A stretch of 64,000 nucleotides of DNA from Ralstonia sp. UBA689 (lineage in GTDB: Bacteria; Pseudomonadota; Gammaproteobacteria; Burkholderiales; Burkholderiaceae), in assembly GCF_002298975.1 (NCBI RefSeq), contig NZ_DBMV01000033.1, positions 231,269 to 295,268 on the forward strand. Reading direction: 5' to 3'. How positions within the stretch are numbered: position 1 is the first letter of the stretch; each line of letters opens with the position of its first letter. Below the pieces are notes generated by a model. It was not told the origin of the DNA, did no database searches, and saw only the letters and a list, made by a program, of their open reading frames with translations. The translations under genes and the position numbers were made by a program. Below are positions 32,849 to 42,094 of the stretch, in pieces.

Positions 32849-33877
32849 ATGCCAGCCCTGATCCGCAGCGCCAGCCTTACCAACTACGCCGACATCTGCG
32901 CCAGCGTCGGTCTGGACGCCCATCGCCTGCTGGCCGAGGCTGGGCTCCCCGTCGCATGCCTGCGCGATCCTGACCTGAAGATCCCCGCCGAGAAGGTGGG
33001 CGCGCTGCTGGAGCGTTCGGCTGAACTCAGCGGCGTGCCCACCTTCGGCCTGCGCATGGCGGAAACGCGGCGGCTGTCCAACCTCGGGCCGATCGGGCTG
33101 GCGGTGCGCGAAGAGTCGACGCTGCGTGGCGCGTTGGAAGCGCTGCGCCGCTACGGGCACCTGCATACCGAGGCGACCTCCACCGTGCTTGAAGACGCCG
33201 GGGATGCAACCATCCTGCGCGTGGAATCCATCGGCATAGAACAGGGCGAGCCGCAGCGGCAGTCCGTCGAGTTGATCATCGGCGTGATCTACCGCCTGCT
33301 GAACGTGCTGCTGGGGGCCAGTTGGCGGCCGCGCGCGGTCTGCTTCACGCACACGGCACCGGCGGATCGCAGCCTGCACGAGCGCCTGTTCGGGCCGGTC
33401 GTCCAGTTTGGCCAGGAGTTCAACGGCGTCGTGCTCAATGCGCGCGACCTGGATCGTCCGCTGCCGTCGTCCGATCCGGTCATGGCGCGCTACGCTCGCC
33501 AGTACCTGGAAGGGATCAGCGCAAGCGAGGGCTCCACGCTCAGCCGCGAGGTGCGCCAGTTGGTGCTGTTGCTGCTGCCATCCGGGCACGGCTCGATCGA
33601 TGATGTGGCGCAGCATCTGGGTGTGAGCCGGCGCACCATCCACCGCCATCTCGCACAGGATGGCGAGACGTTCTCCTCGATCCTGGAAACCGTGCGCACG
33701 GAACTGGCCAGACGCTACCTCGCGCAGCCGGGCCGGCCGCTGGCCGAGGTGGCTGTGCTGCTGGGCTTTTCCGAGCCCAGCGCGTTCTCCCGCTGGTTTC
33801 GTGGCGCGTTCGGTTGCAGTGCCAGGCAGTGGCGCCTTGAACGCTCGCGCGGCACCGGGCAGGGGCCGGTTACTTGA
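32849..33877 (+). CDS. AraC-family regulator (OruR/ArgR type), probable controller of the BKACE operon
   Basis: 342 residues. The N-terminal ligand domain belongs to the Arabinose_bd type (YADICASVGLDAHRLLAEAGLP..., RLSNLGPIGLAVREESTLRGALEALRRY). The C-terminal double HTH reads DDVAQHLGVSRRTIHRHLAQDGETFSSILETVR and LAEVAVLLGFSEPSAFSRWFRGAFG. Related proteins activate catabolic operons in response to the substrate. Divergent from the CMD-BKACE-SDR-MFS operon, with a 21-bp-spaced direct repeat between. Its 3' end overlaps the next, convergent gene by 8 bases. Confidence 0.9.
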   Translation: MPALIRSASLTNYADICASVGLDAHRLLAEAGLPVACLRDPDLKIPAEKVGALLERSAELSGVPTFGLRMAETRRLSNLGPIGLAVREESTLRGALEALRRYGHLHTEATSTVLEDAGDATILRVESIGIEQGEPQRQSVELIIGVIYRLLNVLLGASWRPRAVCFTHTAPADRSLHERLFGPVVQFGQEFNGVVLNARDLDRPLPSSDPVMARYARQYLEGISASEGSTLSREVRQLVLLLLPSGHGSIDDVAQHLGVSRRTIHRHLAQDGETFSSILETVRTELARRYLAQPGRPLAEVAVLLGFSEPSAFSRWFRGAFGCSARQWRLERSRGTGQGPVT

Positions 33878-34844
33878 GCGGCAGCAGGATGTCCGTCACG
33901 GCCTCGTGTTCGGGCACATCCGGATAGAAGCGCACACGCTGGAACAGCAACGGCGCGTCGCGCAACGCCTCGCCGCTGCCGGGCAGCCATTCCGCATAGA
34001 GATAGGCGGCGCTTTGGTCGAGCGTGTCGTCCGAACCTGTGTGTCGCAGCACGGCGTAACGCCCACCCGCTAGCGTCTTGCCGACGATGCCAGCCGCATT
34101 GGGCGCAATGGGCGCGCGCGCGGCCGCGCAGATGTCCATGCGGAAGGCTTCGGGCGGAACGTCGTCGGGGTTGTTGTAGACGATGTTGTAGGTGGCCGAA
34201 ACGGCGGGCGAGAGGCGATGCTCCCGGCGCCAGGCGATGAACGCGCGGATGGTGTCGCCCAGTTGTGCCGGGCTGCCTCGGTGCTCGATGGCAGCGACGG
34301 GCACGTCTTCGCGTTGGACGATCTCGACAGGATGGGTGTGCGGTTGTGCGGGCATGTGTTCGCTCCTGAGGGCGCGTAGCGCGTGGTGATTGGCGGCCCA
34401 GGATGTCCACAGCGGCGCCGAGCGAAACGCCGATGGCGATTGCCCCGTCTGCTTGCGGAACGCGCGCGCAAAGGCCTCCGGCCCCTCGTACCCGCACGCC
34501 AGCGCGATGTCGGTGATGCGCGCATCGTCGCGATAGGCAAGTTGGTGAGCCGCGCGCTTCATGCGCAGCAGTTGCACATAGCGCCCGACATTCATGCCGA
34601 ACAGCAGCGTGAACTGGCGGTGGAAGTGGTACTTGGAGAACGCCGCCACCTCGGCCAGTTGATCCACGTCCAGCGCATCGTCCAGATGCGCGTCGATATG
34701 CGCGAGTACGGCGCGCATGCGGGCGAGGTAGCGGCCGGTGGCGGTGGTGGTCAATTGGCTGGGCTCCAGGGTAGCGATACGGTAGCGGGACAAGGTCGCG
34801 GGTGCCTGATCAGGATTGCTCAATTGTGCTGCCCGCCCACCCAT
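33870..34844 (-). CDS. AraC-family regulator with GyrI-like effector domain
   Basis: 324 residues from ATG 34844; a start near 34721 or further upstream is possible. The N-terminal AraC DNA-binding domain contains VLAHIDAHLDDALDVDQLAEVAAFSKYHFHRQF and ITDIALACGYEGPEAFARAFRKQTGQSPSAFR. The C-terminal ~150 residues are a GyrI/SoxS-effector-type small-molecule-binding domain (VEIVQREDVPVAAIEHRGSPAQLGDTIRAFIAWR...). A run of nine A (34849-34857) directly precedes the chosen start. The gene appears to cut into a lipoprotein remnant at 34876. Confidence 0.88.
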   Translation of the reverse strand: MGGRAAQLSNPDQAPATLSRYRIATLEPSQLTTTATGRYLARMRAVLAHIDAHLDDALDVDQLAEVAAFSKYHFHRQFTLLFGMNVGRYVQLLRMKRAAHQLAYRDDARITDIALACGYEGPEAFARAFRKQTGQSPSAFRSAPLWTSWAANHHALRALRSEHMPAQPHTHPVEIVQREDVPVAAIEHRGSPAQLGDTIRAFIAWRREHRLSPAVSATYNIVYNNPDDVPPEAFRMDICAAARAPIAPNAAGIVGKTLAGGRYAVLRHTGSDDTLDQSAAYLYAEWLPGSGEALRDAPLLFQRVRFYPDVPEHEAVTDILLPLK

Positions 34845-34875
34845 CTTCAAAAAAAAAGCGGCGTGGTGTGCATAG

Positions 34876-35229
34876 CGCTCTGCTGGCATCGCTGAGCCCT
34901 TCCTGCGCGAGACCTTGCGCGTGGAACTGCAGTCGGCGGGCCTGCTGGATGCGAAATCCGACGCCGTGATCACCGGCACGCTGCTCGAGAGCAATGTCGA
35001 GGCCCCAGTGGGGAAGGGCAAGGCGGCGCTGGCGGCGCGGTTCGTAGTCACGCGGGCTGGCACGGTGCGCTATGACCGCGCACTGCGCAGCGAGGCGTCG
35101 TGGGATTCGCCGTTCATCGGGGCCTCGGCGATTCCGCAGGCGGCGGGGCAGTATGAGGCGCTGTACCGCAAGCTGGTCGGTGCGTTGCTTGATGATGCTG
35201 CATTCCGTGCGGCGGCTGCCAAGCCATAA
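34876..35229 (+). pseudogene. 5'-truncated lipoprotein-like gene
   Basis: An open frame without a plausible start reads IAEPFLRETLRVELQSAGLLDAKSDAVITGTLLESNVEA..., then ARFVVTRAGTVRYDRALRSEASWDSPFIGASAIPQAAGQYEALYRKLVGALLDDAAF. It resembles the C-terminal half of conserved Burkholderiales lipoproteins. The signal peptide and first half are absent, and a stop at 34873-34875 closes the frame. Probably broken when the adjacent AraC-type gene arrived. Confidence 0.6.
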
Positions 35230-35240
35230 TCCGCAGGCGT

Positions 35241-35264
35241 AAAAAAGCCGCCCCGAAGGGCGGC
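35241..35264 (-). terminator. Terminator of metK
   Basis: Stem GCCGCCC / GGGCGGC (35247-35253, 35258-35264) with loop CGAA. Six A on the left become a U-run on the minus strand. Confidence 0.92.
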
Positions 35265-35286
35265 GCATTATTGCCGCAACGCAGCC

Positions 35287-36477
35287 TCAGGCAAACGCCT
35301 TCACTGGCTCGCCGGTCAGGCCAGCCGCTTCACGCAGCAGCAGGGCCTTGTCGGTGGCTTCCCAGGTGAACTCCGGCTCTTCGCGGCCGAAGTGGCCATA
35401 GGCGGCGGTCTTGAGGTAGATCGGGCGCAGCAGGTCGAGCATCTGCACGATGCCCTTCGGGCGCAGGTCGAAGTGCTCCTGCACGAGCTTGGCGATCTGC
35501 TCGTCCGGGATCACGCCCGTGCCTTCCGTGTACACCGTGATGTTGATCGGGCGTGCCACGCCAATGGCGTAGCTCACCTGCACCTGGCATTGGCGCGCCA
35601 AGCCGGCGGCCACCACGTTCTTGGCCACGTAGCGCGCGGCATACGCTGCCGAGCGGTCGACCTTGGACGGGTCCTTGCCCGAGAACGCGCCGCCGCCGTG
35701 CGGGGCCGCGCCGCCGTACGTGTCGACGATGATCTTGCGGCCGGTCAGGCCGCAGTCGCCTTGCGGGCCGCCGATGACGAAACGGCCGGTCGGGTTCACC
35801 AGGTACTTGGTGTCGGCCAGCATGTGCGACGGCAGCACCGGCTTGATGATCTCTTCGATCACGGCTTCGCGGATGGCCTCTTGCGACATCTCCGGCGCGT
35901 GCTGGGTCGACAGCACCACGGTGTCCACGCTGTGCGGCTTGCCGTCCACATAACGCACCGTGACCTGCGACTTGGCGTCGGGGCGCAGCCAGGGCAGACG
36001 GCCGTCGCGGCGCAGCTGCGACTGGCGCTCGACCAGGCGGTGTGCGTAGTAGATCGGGAAGGGCATCAGCTCAGGCGTTTCATCGCACGCGTAGCCGAAC
36101 ATCAGGCCCTGGTCGCCGGCGCCCTGGTTCAGGTAGTCGTCCGAGGCGCGGTCGACGCCCTGGGCGATGTCGGGCGATTGCTTGTCGTAAGCGACGAGGA
36201 CGGCACAGCCCTTGTAGTCGATGCCGTATTCGGTGTTGTCGTAGCCGATGCGCTTGATGGTCTCGCGCGCAACGTGGATGTAGTCGACGTTGGCCGTCGT
36301 GGTGATTTCACCCGCCAGCACCACCAGCCCGGTGTTGCACAGCGTTTCTGCCGCGACGCGCGCATATTTGTCCTCGGTCAGGATGGCGTCGAGGATGGCG
36401 TCGGAAATCTGGTCCGCGACCTTGTCGGGATGGCCCTCGGAGACCGACTCCGAGGTGAAGAGGAAGTCGTTTGACAC
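35287..36477 (-). CDS. metK: S-adenosylmethionine synthetase
   Basis: 396 residues from GTG 36477 (VSNDFLFTSESVSEGHPDKVADQ), chosen because GGAG lies nine bases upstream; a longer GTG start at 36504 adds nine non-conserved residues. It makes S-adenosylmethionine from methionine and ATP. Signature motifs are GHPDK, GAGDQGLMFGYA and GGGAFSGKDPSKVDRSAAY. Full family length. Divergent from lpxL; no riboswitch was recognised in the 240-base leader. Confidence 0.98.
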   Translation of the reverse strand: MSNDFLFTSESVSEGHPDKVADQISDAILDAILTEDKYARVAAETLCNTGLVVLAGEITTTANVDYIHVARETIKRIGYDNTEYGIDYKGCAVLVAYDKQSPDIAQGVDRASDDYLNQGAGDQGLMFGYACDETPELMPFPIYYAHRLVERQSQLRRDGRLPWLRPDAKSQVTVRYVDGKPHSVDTVVLSTQHAPEMSQEAIREAVIEEIIKPVLPSHMLADTKYLVNPTGRFVIGGPQGDCGLTGRKIIVDTYGGAAPHGGGAFSGKDPSKVDRSAAYAARYVAKNVVAAGLARQCQVQVSYAIGVARPINITVYTEGTGVIPDEQIAKLVQEHFDLRPKGIVQMLDLLRPIYLKTAAYGHFGREEPEFTWEATDKALLLREAAGLTGEPVKAFA

Positions 36478-36717
36478 GGCTGTTAGCTCCAGATTGGCTA
36501 TCACGTTGCCAATCCGTTTGTGCCACGGCCGGCGACGCTTTAGCGGTATTTAGCAACCTTGCCCAAGTTTGTGGCCGGACAAGGATTCGCCCCGCAAGTT
36601 GTCAGTTAACTCGGCGAATCGCGTTATTATACGCGGCACTTTTTGGGTCTGCCGCACGGCAATCCATGACCCTGTTCCCCTGTCGACTGCGACCAACACA
36701 TTGCTGCGTACGCACGC

Positions 36718-37566
36718 ATGAATCTCCTGTTCTGGCTGTTTTCACGCTGGCCTCTTTCGTGGCTGCAGGCGCTGGGCGGCTGGCTGGGAGCGCTGGCCGC
36801 CAAGGTGCCCGGACGCTATCACGACCGGCTCATCGCCAACTTCCGCCACGCCTACCCCGACGCCACCCCCGCCATGCTCAAGGAGGCCGGCCGATCCGCC
36901 GGCCGCATGGTCTTCGAGATGCCGTACTTCTGGGTCCGCAAGAATGGCCCGGACATCACCCCGAACCTGCTCGACGAATGCTGGCCCATCGTCGACCGGT
37001 TGCTTGAAGACGGCCGCGGCGCCATTTTCTTGACCCCGCACCTGGGCTGCTTCGAGATCTTGCCGCAGGCCTATGCGCGCCGTTACCCGATCACGGCGAT
37101 GTTCAAGCCGCCCCATCAGGAAAGCCTGCGCACCTGGATCGAAACCATGCGCGCGCGACCGAACATGCACATGGCGCCCGCCGACCCGCGCGGTGTGCGC
37201 ATGGTGGTGCGGGCGCTCAAGCGCGGCGAGGCCGTCGGCATCCTGCCCGATCAGACCCCGACGGGCGGTGAGGGCGTATGGGCGCCGTTCTTCGGCAAAC
37301 CGGCGTACACGATGACGCTGGTGCACCGTCTGCATCGGCTGACGGGTGCCCCCGTGGCGGCGCTGTTCTGCGAGCGGCTACCGCGCGGCAAGGGCTATCG
37401 CGCACACATGCGTGTGATCGGTGATCTACCTGAGGATGTGACCGAAGCTGCCACGCGTATCAATGCCGAAATCGAGCAATTGATTGCTCTGGCACCGACT
37501 CAATATCTCTGGGGCTATAACCGCTACAAGCATCCCAAGGGCGCGGACGCTCCGCCCGCCGCTTGA
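36718..37566 (+). CDS. Lipid A biosynthesis acyltransferase (LpxL/HtrB family), first of a pair
   Basis: 282 residues: an N-terminal membrane helix (MNLLFWLFSRWPLSWLQALGGWLGALAA), then the LPLAT core with TPHLGCFE (H-x4-E variant of HX4D/E), GILPDQTP and WAPFFGKPAYT. It adds a secondary acyl chain to the lipid A precursor at the inner membrane. Its stop lies 23 bases before the next acyltransferase start, so the two form one operon. Confidence 0.9.
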   Translation: MNLLFWLFSRWPLSWLQALGGWLGALAAKVPGRYHDRLIANFRHAYPDATPAMLKEAGRSAGRMVFEMPYFWVRKNGPDITPNLLDECWPIVDRLLEDGRGAIFLTPHLGCFEILPQAYARRYPITAMFKPPHQESLRTWIETMRARPNMHMAPADPRGVRMVVRALKRGEAVGILPDQTPTGGEGVWAPFFGKPAYTMTLVHRLHRLTGAPVAALFCERLPRGKGYRAHMRVIGDLPEDVTEAATRINAEIEQLIALAPTQYLWGYNRYKHPKGADAPPAA

Positions 37567-37589
37567 ACGTTGCTCTGCTGCCGCACTTT

Positions 37590-38483
37590 ATGGAACGTTT
37601 CTCTGCCAATCTCGGACTCGGCTTTCTGTGGCTGCTGTCTTTCTTCCCGTACGGTTTCGTCGCCCGCTTTGGCGAAGGGCTGGGCGGGCTGCTGTACCGC
37701 ATTCCCAACGGCCGCCGCCGCGTGGTGCTGGCCAATCTGAAGGCGTGCTTTCCCGAGAAGTCCGACGCCGAGCGCGAGGCCATCGCGCACGAGGTCTTCC
37801 GCAAGGTGTTCCGCAGCTTTGCCGAGCGCTCGTTTGCGTGGTTTGCGTCGGAGAAGCGCCTCATGCAGGTGGTCAAGATCGACGATCAGGCCAACCTGCC
37901 GGCGCTGCATGGACAGCCGCACATTCTTGTCACGCTGCACCTGTCGGGCGTGGAGATCGGCGCGCTGGCGCTGACGGATTATCTGCGCACGCACACCGGC
38001 AGCGCGGGCTGCTCGCTCTACACGCGCATGGCCAACCCGGTGCTCGATGACGCCATCAAGGCGCTGCGCAGCCGCTTTGGCGCGACCATGGTGTCGCGCA
38101 ACGAGAACATCCGGCAGATCATGCGCACCATCAAGCGAGGCGAGGCGCTGCAGCTCATCTCCGACATGGATTTCGGCGAGCGTGACTCGGAGTTCGTGCC
38201 GTTCTTCGGCGTGCCGGCCCTCACGCTCAACGCCATCCCGCGCATGGCGGCGCTTACGGGCGCCAAGGTCGTGCCGATGTACACCGAGATCCTGCCCAAC
38301 TACCAGGGCTACGCGCTGCGCATCCTGCCCGCGTGGGACGACTACCCCACCGGTGATCTGACAGCCGACACGCGCCGCATGAACGCCTTCTTTGAAGACG
38401 CCATCCGCCCGCGCATCACCGAGTACTACTGGGTGCACAAGCGTTTCAAGCACCGGCCCGAAGGCGTGCCGGGCATCTATTGA
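37590..38483 (+). CDS. Lipid A biosynthesis acyltransferase, second of a pair
   Basis: 297 residues from ATG 37590 (a TTG at 37563 would add nine residues and overlap the upstream gene by four bases). An N-terminal hydrophobic anchor (LGFLWLLSFFPYGFVARFGEGLG) is followed by RRRVVLANLKACFPEKS, VTLHLSGVEIGAL (H-x4-E) and ISDMDFGERDSEFVPFFGVPA, an HtrB/LpxL family core. Paralogue of the upstream gene with low identity; the two probably add different acyl chains. Confidence 0.9.
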   Translation: MERFSANLGLGFLWLLSFFPYGFVARFGEGLGGLLYRIPNGRRRVVLANLKACFPEKSDAEREAIAHEVFRKVFRSFAERSFAWFASEKRLMQVVKIDDQANLPALHGQPHILVTLHLSGVEIGALALTDYLRTHTGSAGCSLYTRMANPVLDDAIKALRSRFGATMVSRNENIRQIMRTIKRGEALQLISDMDFGERDSEFVPFFGVPALTLNAIPRMAALTGAKVVPMYTEILPNYQGYALRILPAWDDYPTGDLTADTRRMNAFFEDAIRPRITEYYWVHKRFKHRPEGVPGIY

Positions 38484-38565
38484 CGCCTCGGGGCGAGCCT
38501 TGTCGGCTCGCTCTACAATGGGCGTTTTCCGAGTTCCTCACGCCGCCACCGCGCGGCCTGCCACC

Positions 38566-39444
38566 GTGAAACTGCACTTCACCAAGATGCACGGCGCGGG
38601 CAACGACTTTGTCGTGCTCGACGGCATCCAGACCCCGATCGACTTCACGCCCGAGCAGTGGCGCGCCATCGCCGACCGCCACTTTGGCGTGGGGGCGGAC
38701 CAGTTGCTGCTGGTCGAGCGCTCGACGCGGCCCGATGTCGATTTCCGCTATCGCATCTTCAACCACGACGGCGGCGAGGTGGAGCATTGCGGCAACGGCG
38801 CACGCTGCTTCGTCAAGTTCGTCACAGATCGGGGTTTGACGGACAAGCGCACTGTGCGCGTGGAAGTCATGAACGGCATTGCTACGTTGACGATGCAAGA
38901 CGACGGCCAGGTCACCGTCGATATGGGCCCTCCCGTGCTCGAAGCCGAGCGCCTGCCCTTCGTGCCCGACGGCCTGCCCACACGCACCGAGGGGCGTGAC
39001 ACGTTGCACGCCCTGCAGATCAACGGCCGCACCGAATGGCTATCCACCGTATCGATGGGTAACCCGCACGCGGTGCAGGTGGTGGACGACGCCGAGGCCT
39101 TCCCTGTGCTGGAAGATGGCCCGCTGATCGAATCGCACGCGGTGTTCCCGCGCCGCGTGAATGCCGGCTTCATGCAGATCGTCGATCGCCATTCGGTCCG
39201 CCTGCGCGTGTATGAGCGCGGCGCCGGAGAGACGCTGGCTTGCGGCACGGGCGCCTGCGCGGCGGTGGTGGCCGGCATCCGGCGCGGCCTGATCGACTCG
39301 CCCGTCAAGGTGGCCACGCATGGCGGCGACCTGACCATCGCCTGGGCTGGCGAGGGCCAGCCGGTGATGATGACCGGCCCCGCCACGACGGTTTTCGAGG
39401 GTACGCTGGACCTGGATGCGCTGAAGCTCGCCGCCTCGCATTAG
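38566..39444 (+). CDS. dapF: Diaminopimelate epimerase
   Basis: 292 residues from GTG 38566 (KLHFTKMHGAGNDFVVLDG, the family's standard N-terminus); an in-frame ATG at 38518 is the alternative. It interconverts LL- and meso-diaminopimelate for lysine and peptidoglycan. Both catalytic cysteines are present, in HCGNGARC and ACGTGACA. It lies 82 bases after the lipid A acyltransferases, probably in the same transcription unit. Confidence 0.97.
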   Translation: MKLHFTKMHGAGNDFVVLDGIQTPIDFTPEQWRAIADRHFGVGADQLLLVERSTRPDVDFRYRIFNHDGGEVEHCGNGARCFVKFVTDRGLTDKRTVRVEVMNGIATLTMQDDGQVTVDMGPPVLEAERLPFVPDGLPTRTEGRDTLHALQINGRTEWLSTVSMGNPHAVQVVDDAEAFPVLEDGPLIESHAVFPRRVNAGFMQIVDRHSVRLRVYERGAGETLACGTGACAAVVAGIRRGLIDSPVKVATHGGDLTIAWAGEGQPVMMTGPATTVFEGTLDLDALKLAASH

Positions 39445-39493
39445 CCGCGCACGCAGCCGGCTGCCGCATCCACCAGAACAACAAGGAGACACC

Positions 39494-40321
39494 GTGGCAT
39501 CCAACGGCAAGAGCCCGATCGACGACTGGTATTTCGACGGCAGCAGCAAGTTCAAGATTGCCAAGTTCGATCCCGCCGCCAAGCCGTGCACCACGGGCGG
39601 CAAGGCGGGTGACCTGCAGCGGCTGGCCGAGCTGTCCGCGCGCATCGAGGCGCTGCAGGACATCTTCTATGCCGAGCATCGGCGCAAGCTGCTGGTGGTG
39701 TTGCAGGGCATGGACACCGCCGGCAAGGACGGCACGGTGCGCACCGTGTTCCGCGCGCTCGACCCGCTCGGCCTGCGCGTGATTGGCTTCAAGGTGCCGA
39801 CGCCGCTGGAGCTGGCGCACGATTTCCTGTGGCGCGTGCATGCGCAGGTGCCGGCTGCTGGTGAGATCGTCATCTTCAACCGCAGCCACTATGAAGATGT
39901 GCTCGTCACGCGCGTGCACGGCGACATCGACGCCGCCGAGTGCAAGCGCCGCTACGCTCATATCAACACGTTCGAGCAGATGCTGGCCGAGACCGGCACC
40001 ACGATCGTCAAGTGCTTTCTGCACATCTCCAAGGACGAGCAGCGCGAGCGGCTGCAGGAGCGCATCGACGATCCGCACAAGCACTGGAAGCTCGGCATGG
40101 CGGACATTGAGGAGCGCAAGCTTTGGGACGACTACATGGTCGCCTACGAAGACGCCATCAACGCAACAGCCACCCCGCACGCGCCGTGGCACATCATTCC
40201 GGCGAATTCCAAGTCGCACCGCAGCCTGATGGTCGCGGAGATTTTGCTGGCAGTGATGGAGCGGTTGAAGCCGGAGTATCCGGCGGGGAATCCGGCGTAT
40301 TTGGGGTTGAAGATCGAATAG
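39494..40321 (+). CDS. ppk2: Polyphosphate kinase 2 family protein
   Basis: 275 residues from a GTG preceded by AAGGAGAC. It transfers phosphate between polyphosphate and nucleotides. Walker A is VLQGMDTAGKDGTVR, Walker B region NRSHYEDVLVTRVHG, and the lid is RLQERIDDPHKHWKLGMADIEERKLWDDYM. One PPK2 domain only. Subclass (ADP- or AMP-phosphorylating) cannot be settled by eye. Confidence 0.94.
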   Translation: MASNGKSPIDDWYFDGSSKFKIAKFDPAAKPCTTGGKAGDLQRLAELSARIEALQDIFYAEHRRKLLVVLQGMDTAGKDGTVRTVFRALDPLGLRVIGFKVPTPLELAHDFLWRVHAQVPAAGEIVIFNRSHYEDVLVTRVHGDIDAAECKRRYAHINTFEQMLAETGTTIVKCFLHISKDEQRERLQERIDDPHKHWKLGMADIEERKLWDDYMVAYEDAINATATPHAPWHIIPANSKSHRSLMVAEILLAVMERLKPEYPAGNPAYLGLKIE

Positions 40322-40346
40322 GGTGTTGGACTATTGGTTTTTGTGC

Positions 40347-40381
40347 TGGTGTCCATCCCTATTTCGTCCCCTGCCGGGGAT
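40347..40381 (+). repeat. Short fragment of the window's dispersed repeat
   Basis: GGTGTCCATCCCTATTTCGT plus CCCCTGCCGGGGA matches the left end of the repeat copy at 62090-62127 and, less closely, 53008-53045. Only the end is present; the palindromic core is missing. Confidence 0.6.
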
Positions 40382-40400
40382 GAAACAAGGGATACACGAC

Positions 40401-40439
40401 AAAAAACAAAACCCCGGCAAAATCCATCAACCGGGGTTT
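40401..40439 (-). terminator. Terminator of pyrE
   Basis: Stem AAACCCCGG / CCGGGGTTT (40409-40417, 40431-40439). The A-rich left flank reads as a U-run on the minus strand; it lies 23 bases past the pyrE stop. Confidence 0.85.
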
Positions 40440-40461
40440 CCAAACAAGAAAGCAGGAAGAA

Positions 40462-41139
40462 TCAAACAGCGCTCACGCCATACTTATCCCGGTAGGCGGT
40501 CGCCTTGGCACGATAGCCGGCCAGTGCAGGATCGCCTGCGTTATCGAGATACCCCAGCAGGTCATCGAGGTTAGCGATGGAAACCACTGGCATCCCATAC
40601 TGCGCCTGCACTTCCTGCACGGCAGAGCGCTCGCCGATATCGATCGCGTTGCCGCTGCGCTCCATCCGATCCATCAGGATCAGCACCGCCGCCGGCGTCG
40701 CGCCCGCGGCGCGAATCAATTCCACCGACTCGCGCACCGAGGTGCCCGCCGAGATCACGTCATCCACGATCACCACGCGCCCCTGCAGCTTGGCGCCGAC
40801 GAGGCTACCGCCTTCGCCGTGGTCCTTCGCTTCCTTGCGGTTGTACGCAAAGCCGACGTTGCGGCCCAGCCCCGCCAGTGCCACAGCCGTGGCCGACGCC
40901 AGGGTGATGCCCTTGTACGCCGGCCCGAACAGCATGTCGAACTCCACGCCCGAGTCCAGCAGGGTTTTCGCATAGAATTGCGCGACTTGGCCCAGCAGCG
41001 CGCCATCGCTGAACTTGCCGGCGTTGAAGAAATAGGGCGACGTCCGCCCTGCCTTGGTCACGAATTCCCCGAACGACAGCACGCCGGCTTCCACCGCAAA
41101 GCGGATGAAGGATTGGCGCAACTCGCTGTTTTGGCTCAT
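40462..41139 (-). CDS. pyrE: Orotate phosphoribosyltransferase
   Basis: 225 residues. It condenses orotate with PRPP to give orotidine 5'-phosphate in pyrimidine synthesis. PRPP-binding motif VVIVDDVISAGTSV, flexible loop KEAKDHGEGGSLVGA, and N-terminal FTKAGRTSPYFFNAGKF are all present. Length is normal. Divergent from xth, with 32 bases between start codons, so promoters overlap. Confidence 0.98.
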   Translation of the reverse strand: MSQNSELRQSFIRFAVEAGVLSFGEFVTKAGRTSPYFFNAGKFSDGALLGQVAQFYAKTLLDSGVEFDMLFGPAYKGITLASATAVALAGLGRNVGFAYNRKEAKDHGEGGSLVGAKLQGRVVIVDDVISAGTSVRESVELIRAAGATPAAVLILMDRMERSGNAIDIGERSAVQEVQAQYGMPVVSIANLDDLLGYLDNAGDPALAGYRAKATAYRDKYGVSAV

Positions 41140-41171
41140 CTTTTTTCTCTGGTCTGCAAAAAAGTCCCGCC

Positions 41172-41957
41172 ATGTTACGCATCATTTCCGCCAACCTCAA
41201 CGGCGTTCGCTCCGCTGCCAGCAAAGGCTTTTTCGATTGGATGGGCAAGCAGGACGCCGATTTCGTCTGCGTGCAGGAACTCAAGTGTGCGCAAGATGAC
41301 ATGACGCCCGAATTCCTGGCCCCGCACGGCTACCACGGCGTGTTTCAGCATGCGGTGAAGAAGGGCTACAGCGGCGCAGGCCTGTATACCCGCCACAAGC
41401 CGGACGAGGTGATCGTCGGCTTTGACGGCGGCGAGTTCGACGCCGAAGGCCGCTACGTCGAGGCGCGCTACGGCAAGCTGTCGGTCATCTCGGTCTACGT
41501 GCCCTCGGGCTCCAGCGGCGAAGAGCGCCAGCAGGCCAAGTTCCGCTTCATGGACCTGTTCATGAAGCACCTGACTGACCTGCGCCACGAAAAGGGCCGC
41601 GAGGTCGTGCTGTGCGGCGACGTCAACATCGTCCACAAGGAAATCGACATCAAGAACTGGAAGGGCAACCAGAAAAACTCCGGCTGCCTGCCCGAAGAGC
41701 GCGCGTGGCTGACCAAGCTGTTCGACGAGGTCGGCTACGTGGATGTGTTCCGTACGCTCGACCCGCGCCCGGAGCAATACACGTGGTGGAGCAACCGCGG
41801 CCAGGCGTACGCAAAGAACGTCGGGTGGCGTATCGATTACCAGATCGCCACACCGGGCATTGCCGCCACGGCGCTCCGCACGTCGATCTTCAAGGACATC
41901 AAGTTCAGCGACCACGCGCCGCTGACGGTCGATTACGACGCCAAGGTGCATTGGTAG
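41172..41957 (+). CDS. xth: Exodeoxyribonuclease III
   Basis: 261 residues of the AP-endonuclease/exonuclease III family, which repairs abasic sites. Motifs: IISANLNGVRSA, VCVQELKC (metal-binding Glu), CGDVNIVH, WRIDYQIATPG and KFSDHAPLTVDYD (catalytic Asp-His). Divergent from pyrE, with 32 bases between. Confidence 0.96.
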   Translation: MLRIISANLNGVRSAASKGFFDWMGKQDADFVCVQELKCAQDDMTPEFLAPHGYHGVFQHAVKKGYSGAGLYTRHKPDEVIVGFDGGEFDAEGRYVEARYGKLSVISVYVPSGSSGEERQQAKFRFMDLFMKHLTDLRHEKGREVVLCGDVNIVHKEIDIKNWKGNQKNSGCLPEERAWLTKLFDEVGYVDVFRTLDPRPEQYTWWSNRGQAYAKNVGWRIDYQIATPGIAATALRTSIFKDIKFSDHAPLTVDYDAKVHW

Positions 41958-42094
41958 GCCCTGACAAGGGGCACAAAAATCACTTTAGTGCGCTGCCGCA
42001 GAAATTTTTCCGTCAGCCGCTACAATGCAAAACTCACGCGCTGGCACAGGGCCGGCGCTGTGCTTTTTGCCCACTGTTTTTTAGCGAGATCGCC

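Noticed and set aside
36478..36717. A riboswitch or SAM-responsive leader before metK
   Set aside because: No SAM or SAH riboswitch core could be traced by eye; the spacer is explained by divergent promoters.
38392..38565. An upstream start for dapF at 38392
   Set aside because: The extra residues overlap the acyltransferase gene and are not DapF-like; the family N-terminus begins at the GTG at 38566.
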